Shown in pieces: positions 1 through 11,476 of a stretch of DNA of 64,000 nt. The notes under the pieces are model-generated. The model was not told where the DNA came from and made no database searches. It saw only the letters and a program-made list of their open reading frames with translations. Every line of letters begins with the position of its first letter. The first letter of the stretch is position 1. The stretch comes from Corbicula japonica. Its lineage: Eukaryota > Mollusca > Bivalvia > Venerida > Cyrenidae. The stretch is from the NCBI GenBank assembly GCA_038501625.1, contig JAZAYU010000116.1, positions 1,488,001 to 1,552,000 of the forward strand, in the 5' to 3' direction. The position numbers and the translations under genes are program-made.

Positions 1-449
1 GTAACTACATAGTAATGTTAAACACAGGTAACTACACACAGTAAATGGCCTACACAACGTACATGTATGTTCATGTATAGACAACCATATATAAGGGGCA
101 CATCACAGGAAAAGGTACCTTCGGACAATTGACGTGAATTCTTGAAATGATGTCATAAAGTTGAGCAGAGGACATTACTTCATTATGCATTTTGTCATAA
201 AAATAACATTGTTGTCAAAATGTGTTACAAAATCTCCAATAAGTTATGAGAAAAAAAGATAACTTTCCAAATATAGTAACAACTAAAATGTCAATAAATA
301 TTATGGAAGACACCTTTTCAAGCAGTGTGTCTCATATAGAATGATAACTACAAAATCAAAATGTATCTAAATAATTATCCAATTATGTAATATTAAGGAA
401 TTTAATTAGTTAATGGCTTAATGTACACTTGTACGAAACTGTGTATTAC
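1..449. other. AT-rich flank left of the minus-strand gene
   Basis: No coding exon, RNA gene or repeat with clear borders is visible. On the minus strand this is either the start of an intron (a GTAATA donor lies at 449-444) or the 3' UTR of the neighbouring gene. The second option is kept open by an ATTAAA polyadenylation-type hexamer on the minus strand near 400, about 40 bases past the possible stop codon. Confidence 0.4.
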
Positions 450-3400
450 CTCATTTTTTGTCCTCGGCTATGTTTCCCTTTGAAGCCACTCCCATAAAAC
501 ATGCCCTCAGTCACCATTTCTAAATTGGGAACCACATCTACTTGCCCATTGACTTTCAGGTTGTCAAGGTCAAGGCCACTTGCTCCAGAAAGGTCAATGT
601 CACTGACCCCTGGCATCCTGATATTTTCTTCCTCATCAGAGCTGCTATATGTTGGCATAGGTAACATGTGTAAGTTATTGTGTGTTGAGGTGCTCGGAAC
701 ATTGAAAGGACTTTTTTCAAACACTTTTTCCTGTGTGTTGACCTCGTCATCTTGGAAGTTTGACCTTGCCATAGCTTCTCCTGACATCCCAACAGCTCCA
801 ATCAACTCCTCACACTCCAAACTACTGAAATAATCACAATGTTATCACTAAATCATAAGTAAATGTATACAGCTTATTCATTATTACCTTCCAAATATTA
901 AATTTAAAAATGCACTTTAAAACAATGCTCTGTTGTACAAACAAATTAAAGTATTTTTTTGGTATTAAGATTTCAATCATACAAATTAATTAAATAATAA
1001 GATTAAAAGGGTCATATAGCATATAAACAGCAGTGAAGGATTCCAGATCCTTCCAGCCTACGTTCTCAGCACACATAATACCGTCTATAAATACTGTCAT
1101 CTGAATCTCATTCCCTGGCAAGAGACATCTCATTCCCTGGCAAGAGACATCTCATTCCCTGGCAGGGGACAAAAAAAAAACCAACTTACCTGTCATCATC
1201 ATTTGCAATATCCTCACACTGTAAGAGGTTTTGATCTAGACTCCGTGATCGCCGTGTATAGAATGGACAATACAGAGTTTCATCAGGACTTGTCATGTCT
1301 AACGATAATGACTGATGGTGCAAAACACGACTTCCAGCATGACCAATGAATTCATTTTGCTGAAATGAAATAATTATTTAACTATTAAACAGTAAAATGT
1401 TCAACAACTGTCCTTATCACCTCCTAACAACCATCTAACAGAGAATAAGGTAAAGCCACCATCTGCCTACCTATCTTTTATTCCCCTCTACATCTGCCTA
1501 ACTATCTTTTATTCCCCTCTACATCTGCCTAACTATCTTTTCTTCCCATCTACATCTGCCTATCTATCTTTTATTCCCCTCTACATCTGCCTAACTATCT
1601 TATTATTCCCCTCTACATCTGCCTAACTATCTTTTATTCCCCTCTACATCTGCCTATCTATCTTTTATTCCCCTCTACATCTGCCTAACTATCTTTTATT
1701 CTCCTCTACATCTGCCTACCTATCTTTTATTCCCCTCTACATAAAGGGAGGGATGTTTACATCTCTGACTGGATCTATAATTGATGATGCCCCATCAAAT
1801 TTCAGTAACATTTTGTGCAAATATTTATCTTTGCTTACTTGTATAAATATTGAGTTGCGCTCAACTCGGACTAGGTGCATTTCAATTACTGCCCATGAAT
1901 AGGCTCAATCAAACCGAGTCTGCATTATTTTCATATTTGTCTACTTGTGTGGCTTTCAAAGTTACCTTTTCATCTAATTTTAATTCTGATATATTACCCT
2001 TTATTGTTCTAACTTCTATGTCAATGCCTCATTCAATATAATGTACTGTTTACACAATTGATCTGTACCAATCCTTAAAAGTTAATCTACTTTCTCAGTT
2101 ACTGTCCTTGTTTATTTACTGGTCATAAAAGTGCCAACTGATCTGGACCTTCACTTGTCCCACATGTGAAAAAAACATACAGAAAAAGATAGCATTAAAA
2201 GCATCATACATAGAAAATTTTACAACCTTGCGAATTCTGATACCAGATATATAGAAGAAACATTTCACACTGACACTGATGAAACACTACATATACTGAA
2301 ACACACTAATGTCAGCTGACATAAAATCTGAGGAAAAAGTGTATTTACAAGTTTTCGACTTTAGCATTGTGGGTTATGTAAACTGAACATGTATGTGTTA
2401 AGAGCGGATATTCTGATTTTATTTAAATTTGTTCTGTTATTTTCAGTTATAGTCTTCTATACATACCATTTCATCAAAGATGCATTTAATATCTGTTTCT
2501 GAGAATTTTTCAAGACTGTTGGTACACTTCAAACTTCTGTTGAGTATAGTTATATACATTTTTGTACATAAAATATCCTCTATAAATATTTTCCTTATTG
2601 TGTGACCTAAATGTTAGTAGTGCATGTGTACTTACTTAATTTGTCATCATTATATGCTTTCTGTTCAAATGTACATATCAAATGAAGTGACTTACAGGCC
2701 TGGTTGGGTTCTGTAATTATTGGTTATTATATTGTGTAAATATTATAATGTCACTATAATAAAATTAACTTACTTATTTACTTTACATGTGATATCAAGT
2801 ATTAATAATATTTTTACAGAGATCTGTGACTGACATACCTGTGAATATTGCACCCTAGCCCCCTCCTGGCTTGACGAGCGGAACACTAGTTCTCCACTGA
2901 CCTCCGTGTCTGGTGAAACCAATTCTGAGAAATCAGACTCGAACATCCGTTCATAGGGGTCACTATCACTACTACTCAATCTAACATTGTTGAAACACTT
3001 ATTGTTCACTTTATCCACATTATTAAAACCAAACCATGTATTACCGCAGCTTCTATTTAGAAAATTGTTTGAAGAACTAGACCTTGTCCCAGGCCAGGTT
3101 TTGTGTTTAGAACCATTATCAAAACGTCTGGTTTGTTCGGCATTTAGCTCCTTGCTACACTGCTCACAAACAGTAACTCCAAACTCTTGTTGCCTTTGTT
3201 TGTCCACAACCATAGGTCTATCACAGCAAGCACAAACAATATTAGCACTATTTGTATCTCCATTCACTGAAGAGTTCGCCTCATGACTTGGCATGTTACA
3301 AGATTCACACTGTTGATCATCAGTTTCTCCTACACAGTCACATTCTGAGCTAAATACATAATCATCATTTTCTTCATTACTTTTATCACAAGAAATATTG

Positions 3401-4965
3401 CATGTATAAAAATTATTGACATTTTCTCCCCTTACTGACCTAGAAGCACCAGACAAGAAGTTACAAGCTCCAGTCACTGTATGTTCTGAACTTAGCACAT
3501 TAGAATCACTTGGTCTTGTTGGAGACCGGTAGCTTGCATCTGTTGGATCAATAGTTTCATTATCTGAAACGATTTCATCTTCATTATTTGGCAAGACCTC
3601 ATCGCCACAACCCTCATCCTCATCTGACGTCGAGTCCCGAGAAAAGAATGCAAGTCTTTCCACATTTGGTGGCAGATCTGCCTCTATGAAATCTCCTATG
3701 TCATCATTGTTCTCATTATCTAGCTCAGTTTCTTCAACTACATTTCCCACCTGTTCAACAGGATCAACAGACTCTTCTTCAAGTCTATTTTCAATCTCAA
3801 GATTCTCTAATGCTTCTTGAACATCAACATTTGCAGCATCTACTTTTTTGTCTTTATCTACATCTTCAGTATAAATATTCTCCCCAAATTCATCTGAAGT
3901 TATGCTTTCTAATGATTCACTGCTACTTGAGACAACAATTTCTGGTTCTACCCTTAACCCTTGACAATTCACTTCCCTTGAAAAACTACCGTTTCCTTGT
4001 GGTGTAGATATCTGCTTTTGGTTTTGCTCAGCTATAACGTGCCCATTCAACAGGCCATTTGAACTGTCAAACACTGTAAGCAAATCATCATCATCTTCTT
4101 GCACAGAATTTTCATAATCATCATCAGAGAAACTCTCTGGGATTGCTAGTGGGGCAACTAGACCATGTACAATGGGCCTGTTTGAAGAAATTGGGGCACA
4201 CTCTACTGTGTTATGATCATAACCATTTATTTGTTCAATGTATCCATTGGCTTCCCTCCTATGACCATTTACTCCTTGCAATTCTCCTCTTCTCTCATCC
4301 ACCCTCCTATGACCATTTAATCCTTGAAATTTTCCACTTCTCTCATTCACATCTTTAGACTGTTCACCTGTTTTCTCACTTTTATCACTCTCATTATTTG
4401 ACTCGCTTACTACTTCCAAATTTCTACAATTTCTGCTGGTATACTGGCTAATTGTTTCCTTATTTCTTCTACTGCCATCTGAAGTCTGGTTCTCTGTTTC
4501 TTGAGACATGTAACTGTCTACAGCAAGGCCTGGTTCTCTGTTATGACCACCCCTCAGTCTGGCATGTATTAGGTCATTCTCATGCCTGTATGCCTCACAT
4601 ACTGTCCTAGAATAACCTACTCCATTTTGCAAGAGTTCCCCATTAAATCTGATATCAATACCATTGAAGTTTGGTTTATTTCTGTCTGTTTTGTTATAAT
4701 TTCTTTGACCAATAGCATTCCCATTCAGCTGATTTGAAGTTTCATGATCAATGGATACATTATTCACTCTACTTTCAGGTAAAACTTGATGTACTTCATA
4801 GGGTAATGCATGTAGTGGTGAGTTTTCTTGTACCTGTATATTATCAAGTTGTCCTGATTGATTCCCTTTCTTTGATAACTTACTGTCTTTCTTCCCAAAG
4901 GGAGATGCATTACTCGAAGATATTGGAGATTCATTTTTCTGACAATCTTCCACCTTTCTCTCCAT
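450..4965 (-). CDS. Uncharacterised Ser/Asp-rich Cys-cluster protein (3 exons, possibly 3'-partial)
   Basis: I do not recognise the family. Three exons join in frame on the minus strand: 4965-2839 (709 codons; the Met at 4965 has an in-frame TAA upstream and an acceptor-like CTTAG just before it), 1359-1190 and 824-450. The junctions are CAG|GTATGT to TTTCAG|CAA and ACAG|GTAAGT to TTTCAG|TAG. The product is hydrophilic, rich in Ser, Asn, Asp and Glu, with no signal peptide or membrane span. Residues about 205-245 hold a degenerate repeat around Q-G-x-N-G-H-R-R. Residues about 540-605 carry paired cysteines (CDC, CESC, CACC, CEQC), which may form a zinc-binding knuckle but match no family I can name. 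The third exon reaches either a TAA at 448-446 or a GTAATA donor at 449, so the gene may continue outside the window. A scaffold or regulatory protein is only a guess from composition. Confidence 0.7.
1098..1170. repeat. 22-bp tandem repeat, about 3 copies
   Basis: Three near-identical copies of a unit reading CTCATTCCCTGGCAAGAGAC lie in the intron just downstream (minus sense) of the middle exon of the left-hand gene, some 20 bases from its donor. Confidence 0.75.
1460..1742. repeat. Minisatellite, unit about 30 bp, about 9 copies
   Basis: Unit contains CTACATCTGCCTAACTATC followed by TTTTATTCCCCT. Copies differ by single substitutions (AACTATC, ACCTATC, ATCTATC) and small indels. It lies inside the first long intron of the left-hand gene. 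Confidence 0.9.
1825..1995 (+). repeat. Dispersed repeat shared with 31535-31680
   Basis: The segment from TAAATATTGAGTTGC through GCTTTCAAAGTTA and a TTTTCATCTA tail is matched, with scattered substitutions, by 31535-31680 in an MBTPS1 intron. An open frame of 63 codons here is incidental. Family unknown. Confidence 0.6.
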
Positions 4966-5216
4966 ATTTGTGTAAGCTAAGAACTCACTACATGTTACAA
5001 AAATCAGATTTTTTTATTTAGATGCTTTAAACTGGCTCCATTATTTTCAGAAACTGAAATAAACAAAAACATGAAATCAGTTAATATCATTTAACTCTAT
5101 ACTCCATATGTATGTGTTCAAATGCATGTGCAAACAGTGTAGATCCAGATCAGCCAGCACATTTGTGCCATTTGATCTGAATCTACACTAGTCATCTCTT
5201 GGTTAGAAATAACCTA

Positions 5217-5705
5217 TTATTATACTGCAAAGAAATTTCCTTGAATTTGATTGGATAATTTGCCGCTGATGTATATCGGTATTTACAGATCGGCCGTAGA
5301 TATGAACTGCACGTGCCTTAATTTCCCCGTCTGGCCTCCCACCTTTTGTTGTCGTCCGCGATTTTGTTTTGAATTTCCGTAAAAATGCATAATTTGAAGC
5401 CGATCTTGTAAATTATAAAGCGGTATGCTTAGGGATTACTAAAATTGTTACAGAAAATAATTCTTTTATGTTTTTAACGTTGAAAACGATCAGATTATTC
5501 TCAAATTTTGAGAATAAAAATCAAATGGATAGTCCATTCAATTTCTATAGAAGTGACGTTATGCAGGTAAATTAATGACGTCAGACATGTAATTATTGAG
5601 GTTCTCAGAGGGGAAATAGGCCGTTCGGCATTAAATATTCAAAATAATCGGAAATCGATGTTTTCTTATTAATTTTATATGAAAAAGTCTTTGCAGTATA
5701 ATAAA
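5217..5705. mobile_element. Candidate non-autonomous DNA element with 15-bp terminal inverted repeats
   Basis: ATTATACTGCAAAGA near 5219 is mirrored exactly by TCTTTGCAGTATAAT ending near 5703. No coding capacity is seen between. It sits just upstream of the minus-strand gene start at 4965, so it may overlap that gene's promoter. TSD not resolved because a second palindrome abuts the right end. Confidence 0.5.
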
Positions 5706-5710
5706 ACAAT

Positions 5711-5844
5711 TATTTGGTTCCTTGAAAGGGTATGTGAGGATATATTGCCGGTCTGGGTGTCATATTATCCCTCGCCTGCGGCTCGGGTAATATGACACCC
5801 AGACCGGCAATATATCCTCACATTCCCTGTCAAGAAACCAAATA
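5711..5844. repeat. Near-perfect inverted repeat (60-bp arms, 14-bp loop)
   Basis: Arms 5711-5770 and 5785-5844 are reverse complements with 4 mismatches in 60. The loop is GC-rich (CTCGCCTGCGGCTC). The inner parts of the arms contain the core GCCGGTCTGGGTGTCATATTA. No coding frame. Typical of a foldback MITE. Confidence 0.9.
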
Positions 5845-5952
5845 ACTATATATTATTACCTAATGGATCTACAAAAGTGCCAGCTGATCTGGATCTACAT
5901 TGTTCGCCCATCCAATAGTATAATAGGTGTATATGGAGTATGGAGTAAAGCG

Positions 5953-8900
5953 TAAACAATTAATGAAATTAACGTACAATTTTATTTTTGAAAATGGCCT
6001 TAAGAAACCAATAAAACAGTCATTTTTTAATAAAACGGTCTATCATTTTCTCAATAGCATGAAGTTTGTTGCTCTGGACATGGCTGTCATGCCAGGGACC
6101 ACAAATTGAAGAAATATACTACTCAAAATTTGATAGGGATCGCTTTCCGTTTTATCCCGAATTATTGCCCCTACCAAGTTTCTACCGCTGTTCAACTTCA
6201 AAAGTTTGACGGCGTATTCTCTTTTGGCACAGAGCTGATGTCAAATGAACATATTTTCAGAATCTCAGCAAATATTTTATAGTTTAAACCTTATGTAAGG
6301 AATAAACACAATCTTTTAAGTGATCCTTATCAAATTTTGAGTAGTATACAAGTACAATGAAGAAAAACATATGCACTTTAATAAATATAAAATATAATAA
6401 AGCAATTATTTAAGTTGTGTACGTTTGAAAAAGACAGACATGCAATAAAATTATGCTGGACTTTATGAAATTAATATTTATTATGACAGTCCATTTTCCA
6501 CAGAGCATTCCCAAACACATTCCTAAAGTCCCATTATCATTAAAAAAATATGGGTGTTTAATGAAAGTAGAGGTGGATTCTGGGATCAAAACATACAAAC
6601 TAGGATCTAAAAGAGCAGGGTCTTAAGGTCAATATTGCCAAGGGAAATCCCTCCTTCTGCCTGATTTGAAGACCACTGCATTTAGACAAAAATTAAATAC
6701 TAATTTTATTTGTAATTTTATTTGTAAACTGCAGATGAGTCAGCACATTGATTGTGCTAATAAATTTAATACAACATGTACATGATTTTGGTATTGAACT
6801 AACTGATATCCTTCAAATTTGATATACAAAGTACTTTTACATAAAAAAAATAAATTATTTATTTTATGGATTAAAAATTCCAACACAAAGCTCTTTCATT
6901 GCGATAACAAACATTATAACCTAAAGCCCAACTGCAGACAATGAACTCGTGATGAGTGAGAATGACTGAAGAATTAATGTCATGGACCATCGCTATTTCT
7001 CACTGAAATTACCTGTTCGGGAAAAATCATAATGGTGGTGAATTTCCACTGGGACAGATATTTTTATGTGTGGTAGAGGTTGAAAATGTAAATGACAACA
7101 AAGAATTTTATAAAACATTATATCTAATCAACGTGATATTCCAAGCTGCCACCAAGCAGTCGAGATTTAGCTCTTTAGCATTCAAAATTAATAATAAGTG
7201 ATCATATTTTCAATTACCAGATTACCAGAATACCAATGGAAAAAAACTCTTCTGCTTAGACTTGCACGGTTATGAGATAGAATGGCGACATTGGCTCAAG
7301 AACTTACCGAAAGCAAAATAAACAGTCAGCAATTCATAAGACCTATCTGTCTTTTCAATAACGGTCTTAAATCTATCTGTATCGTTTGTTTTTTTTTTCT
7401 TTGGTCAGACTCCTATTTTGGTAGCCATATTGGCTTTGGCTAATCTATTTCCGAATTGATATCATGTCGTTAACCACGCGCACTGTTCTGTAGATTAGAG
7501 AAAGTCTGAAATTTTGTAAATAAACATCATACAGTTTGCGTATTATACAATCCTTTACTTTACAAATGTTATAAAGTTTATAATGTAATATCCAAAGCCA
7601 TTCTCTGTTTTAAGAAAATAATTTAAAGAACTTGAATTTGAACTGGAATAGATCTAAGTAAAGTTTCCAACAATAGATATACTTTACATAAAGCTCTTGA
7701 CACAACCTAAGGAAAGAATCTATTAATGTCTGCAGTTGTTAAAAAATAAGCTAAGCAGTTGTCACAGTTATGATAACAACCAAGTATGATTTATAAACAC
7801 AAATTAAAAATGTTTCGAATATGAAGCACGAAATACTAGCCACACATTTTCTGTGTTGTAGTTTTGCAATTTGCAGTAAAATCACCACAGCGGGTAGCAT
7901 CAACACGACAGTGATTACTGGAATTACCAAACCACATGCTTCCACAACTATTCTGTTGAAACCAACCGAGGAACAAAACGCTTACAAAAATCGCCAAAAC
8001 CAAACATATTTAACACCGAGTTAGAAACTTATTTGTAAATAATAAAAACTGGTGATATACTACAGAATGATTCAATACGACATAATAACAAACGGTGAAA
8101 AATAGAAAACTTAAGTTCAGGAAAGTGCAAAACGTATGGTACATGTGTGTCAATTCAAAGAAACTAACAGCACTCTCATCAACATTTACCGCTAAACCAT
8201 ATTTTTACAGTAGTCTTCAAGTTCATAAAGTTATACATGACATGTAGTCCTTCCCTGCTATAGGAAAATAAAACAATACCGTTAGCAAATGGCAATAAAA
8301 AGATTTGTAGTTCATCAGAGGTAAATGAATCCGAGTTTTCCCCGTCCATGCATTCGTATCGTTGCCATATAAGCCTATAGAAAATAAAAACGGAGATAAT
8401 GGCTAGCCTTGTGTTAAAACCAAGCTATTAAGGTAGTACGTCGGTTTAAACTGCCCATTTACTTTGAAATCACTCATTACAACACTATACATTGTACTAA
8501 CTAATGTTTGTACTATTTTGGAAGATAGTCCTAAATTGTATTATTTATACCAAAATGCCATTAGGAAGCGCTCAGTAAACACTGCCTCCTTCACCAAAAA
8601 GTGATGCTAAGAAAGAAATCCAAAAATGTAGAAAAAAAATCAATAAATTAGGCATAATATATTATTTCCGTTTCATTGTTACTTTTAATTATGATTTGAA
8701 GACCGAGTAAAAAAAACACATTTACTTTCAGCCAATACTCTAACCGATCGTCTAGCTCTATAGAAAATAATTTTGAAAATCTAACATTGTTTACATCATT
8801 TTTGTTTCTTTTCGTGGAAACTGGTACAATAACACCCGAAAACCACTATTTGGGATAAACACCAGTTTCCAAAACGTAATTAAATCATATATATATATAT

Positions 8901-9448
8901 ATACACTCAATTTATCCACTTTTGCTACGATTTTACGATTTCCGCATCTAAATTTCAAAGAGTTTAATTGAAGTGACAGACTAACCTGTAGTAGCTAAAT
9001 CTTTTTTAGTGAACATTCATACTCAGAACTTTAAAAAATGATAAGTATCATTGCAAGAATCTCGATGACACGTGTACACTCTTATATATATTATGTGTGT
9101 CATCGAGATTCTTATAGTCAACCAGTCTGTACTGGAACTGATCGTAGTAGAAATTGGGTCAAAGTCTAAATGTAGTATAATCTAATAACACAACTTAAAG
9201 ATAAGTTGAAGTCTTCAAATAGGCCTACATGTTCAATTGATGTCTGGTGGGTATATTCAGCATAGTGGGAGAAACAGACCTTGGAGGCACTATTCTATCG
9301 ACTTATAAGAGCCGACATTCCCCCAATAAAATTGGCTCGCTTGCCATTCATAACTGTTCGCATTGAGCCCGACTGGGCATTTCTTAAGCTGTTAAACAAT
9401 GAAACCAAACACCGAGGAGCGTCCTAAACATCTCCCAATCCACTCTCT
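5953..9448. other. Gene-poor AT-rich intergenic stretch
   Basis: No exon with codon bias and splice signals could be supported. Short open frames (for example a hydrophobic one at 7945-7751 on minus) have no supporting context. It holds an (AT)n run at 8888-8902 and one short inverted repeat listed separately. Confidence 0.5.
9055..9113. repeat. Short inverted repeat (17-bp arms)
   Basis: AAGAATCTCGATGACAC at 9055-9071 is mirrored by GTGTCATCGAGATTCTT at 9097-9113 around an AT-rich loop. Perfect arms; probably a small MITE remnant. Confidence 0.8.
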
Positions 9449-9461
9449 TACACTATCGGCT

Positions 9462-10171
9462 GTTGTTGTTGTTGTTAATTCCCAGTTTAAGGACCCTCCC
9501 GCCTCTGACCGAGGACATTATGGTGTGGTCCATTAAAGTTGAATTTGGATGCCTAAAACTGGTAGTTGCGGGGTGCACCTGTGCCTGACGGTCCAATTTT
9601 GATGCCAAAAGAGATGAATGCACTGCGGTTAATTCAACCTATGAAGTGTATCCATCGCTGACAATCCGGAGGTGGTCTCCCCGTAGTGGTGCCTCTGGCC
9701 GTGATTCTTCCGCCGCCGACGTCCCTGAACCCCTGGTCGGTTTCCCGGGCACATTGAGTGTACCCAGTACCGCCGACCAAGGACACTTCCACAACTTTCA
9801 TTAGGGCAACACCCCCGGCATTGTGCTGCCACCACGCTGCATGAGTCCGTCCCGGCCGTCCTCTTCTTCTGTTTCCGCCTACTTCGATCGAGTGGACTGG
9901 ATCAATGGTAATCTGTGACATCCGAAGATGTTGTGATCCTCCCTGCTGTCTCTCCGTAGGCTTCTACAGCGTCCAAGGGCGGCCGATCCGGGGAAAGACG
10001 GTGCTCTCCAGTATCCGCCAAGCCATCAACACACCTCGCCAAACATCGCCGATCCAGGTCCCGATGGTAAAAATGCTTAGAGTGGTTCCCTTCACGACGA
10101 TGCCGGCTGACGAGATCTGTTGATGACTTCCACCCCGCTCGCGACGTGTACGCTCTGGATTGTCGAGCGAG
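9462..10171 (-). mobile_element. Retroelement insertion with (AAC)n tail and 13-bp TSD
   Basis: The segment is flanked by a perfect 13-bp direct repeat TACACTATCGGCT (9449-9461 and 10172-10184) and, read on the minus strand, ends in (AAC)n. This is the signature of target-primed reverse transcription. It is GC-rich against an AT-rich background. Its last 70 or so bases before the tail match the 3' part of the SINE at 24518-24804. The upstream 500 bp keep minus-strand open frames; one (9921-9634) contains GGNRRRGRPGRTHAAW, reminiscent of the basic G-R-R-R-R-G-R-P motif near the end of some LINE ORF2 proteins. It may be a 5'-truncated LINE or a long composite SINE; the LINE reading is tentative. 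Confidence 0.8.
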
Positions 10172-10184
10172 TACACTATCGGCT

Positions 10185-10953
10185 CATTACATTCACCTCT
10201 GTTATAGGCTAGGACTACTTTCAACTGCCTTTACTTCATCTCAAAAAATAGTTCCGCAATTACATCTAAAATTGCTTGGGTTTCTTTGGTTTGAATGAAA
10301 GATGGTGAAGATATCTGTCATTTGTTTATCCACAAGCTTTCATATCCATAATTACGACTGTATAAAATAAGGCTGTCGAGTTATGTCAAAAATTTTAATT
10401 GAGCCTTTCGCAGAGATGTAAAGTGAGTGTAAGGAACGACAACTCTGTGGAGATTGCTCCCAATCTGTTTGATTTGCGAAGAAAATTCGCATTAGGGGCG
10501 AGCGAAAGAGCTATGTCCAGTGTGTAATCACAGGGCTTTTATTATAACATAGATTAGAAGGATTAGAAAAAATAGTTATGTGCCGATTCCCTGTGTGTGT
10601 AATTAGTATGCTTACGACATAAAATGAATTGCAATTAGGATTGGAAAGAAAATGGCTTTATGTAAATAGTTATTCTTCAATATAAACAAAATACTGTAAC
10701 GAATTTTGTTAAGTGACGTCATCCTTTTGTTCGCGGGCGGATGTGTGTGACGTCATGACATGTTCTACATAAAGAAGGGCTATAAAAAGTACTGAGGACT
10801 TGCACCTGGTAAAAATTAAATCTAGATTTCGGTCTGCTTCGATCAACGCTTGTTGAACATTTGGAAATTCACCAGCTGTATCGATTGCTACATATGTAAC
10901 ATTGTTAATATTTGTTGATCCAAAACAGTACGATCCGGAACTGCCCGCTTAAA
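10185..10953. other. Intergenic, no gene recognised
   Basis: AT-rich sequence without supported exons. Two TGACGTCA-type palindromes (near 10714 and 10748) and a TATAAA at 10781 resemble a CRE/TATA promoter arrangement, but no transcript start or coding exon follows that I can support. Confidence 0.35.
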
Positions 10954-10964
10954 TAACGCATAAT

Positions 10965-11236
10965 GTGTGTATGTATGTCGCTACCGGAAGCCCATATGAG
11001 CGACGCCTCTGAAGACTGTTAGTCATTTTAGGTTTTTGGAGCAATTAAAGTGCAAGATACAGAATCGCCCCTGGTTCTTTTAAGTGCCCCGTGCATATAG
11101 CACCACTACACTGGACCTCGGTTTGAAGTCCCATCCAATCGACTATTAGTTACTTTAGATGGAGTAGCGGGGGATCGAACCAGCGATCCCTGGACTCAGA
11201 GGCAGACGCGCTAACCACTGAGCTTATGATCCGCTC
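10965..11236 (-). mobile_element. tRNA-derived SINE, full length, 11-bp TSD
   Basis: On the minus strand the element starts with a tRNA-like head: box A region TAAGCTCAGTGGTTAGCG and box B GGTTCGATCCC. A body follows that ends in CCGGTAGCGACATACATACA. It is flanked by perfect 11-bp direct repeats TAACGCATAAT (10954-10964, 11237-11247). It belongs to the same family as 13157-13396. The head is not a functional tRNA gene: the acceptor stem does not close. Confidence 0.92.
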
Positions 11237-11328
11237 TAACGCATAATATTTTTTGATGACACATTTAAAATGCATTAGCGCTACTTGCCACAAGAAAGTC
11301 TGTTTTTGCAAATTATTGAAAAACAATC

Positions 11329-11469
11329 CACAGGAACCTAAATTTCTTTAAAAAATCACCCCGATCCCACATGTGATGTTTGATCCTATATACACATATG
11401 TTTATAAGATCAAACATCATTATATATGTGGGATCGGGGTGATTTATGAAAGAAATTAAGGTTCCTGTG
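11329..11469. mobile_element. 141-bp foldback MITE with 7-bp TSD
   Basis: Almost the whole element is one hairpin. It begins CACAGGAACC and ends GGTTCCTGTG; the arms share the core AAATCACCCCGATCCCACAT and GATGTTTGATC with small indels. A perfect direct repeat AACAATC lies at 11322-11328 and 11470-11476. No coding capacity. Confidence 0.92.
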
Positions 11470-11476
11470 AACAATC

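Larger units (their letters stand above)
5080..5952. repeat. Split copy of the palindromic GATCCAGATCAGCC repeat with inserted material
   Basis: The left part (5080-5215) and right part (5861-5952) match the two halves of the dispersed repeat seen complete at 27741-27984 and 44781-45015. Between them lies about 640 bp of other sequence, including the inverted repeats at 5217-5705 and 5711-5844. Part of the second half is missing, so the exact insertion point cannot be rebuilt from this copy alone. Confidence 0.65.

Noticed and set aside
1460..1742. CRISPR-like array of about 30-bp repeats
   Set aside because: Units are contiguous with no unique spacers, in a eukaryotic intron: a minisatellite.
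7751..7945. Hydrophobic 64-codon minus frame (possible small membrane protein)
   Set aside because: No splice partners, start context or conservation evidence; AT-rich hydrophobic frames arise by chance here.
10710..10800. CRE/TATA promoter (TGACGTCA pairs and TATAAA)
   Set aside because: Suggestive motifs but no coding exon or RNA gene follows; kept only as a note in the intergenic entry.
10965..11236. Possible tRNA gene on minus
   Set aside because: tRNA-like head only; a SINE with 11-bp TSDs and a second copy at 13157.
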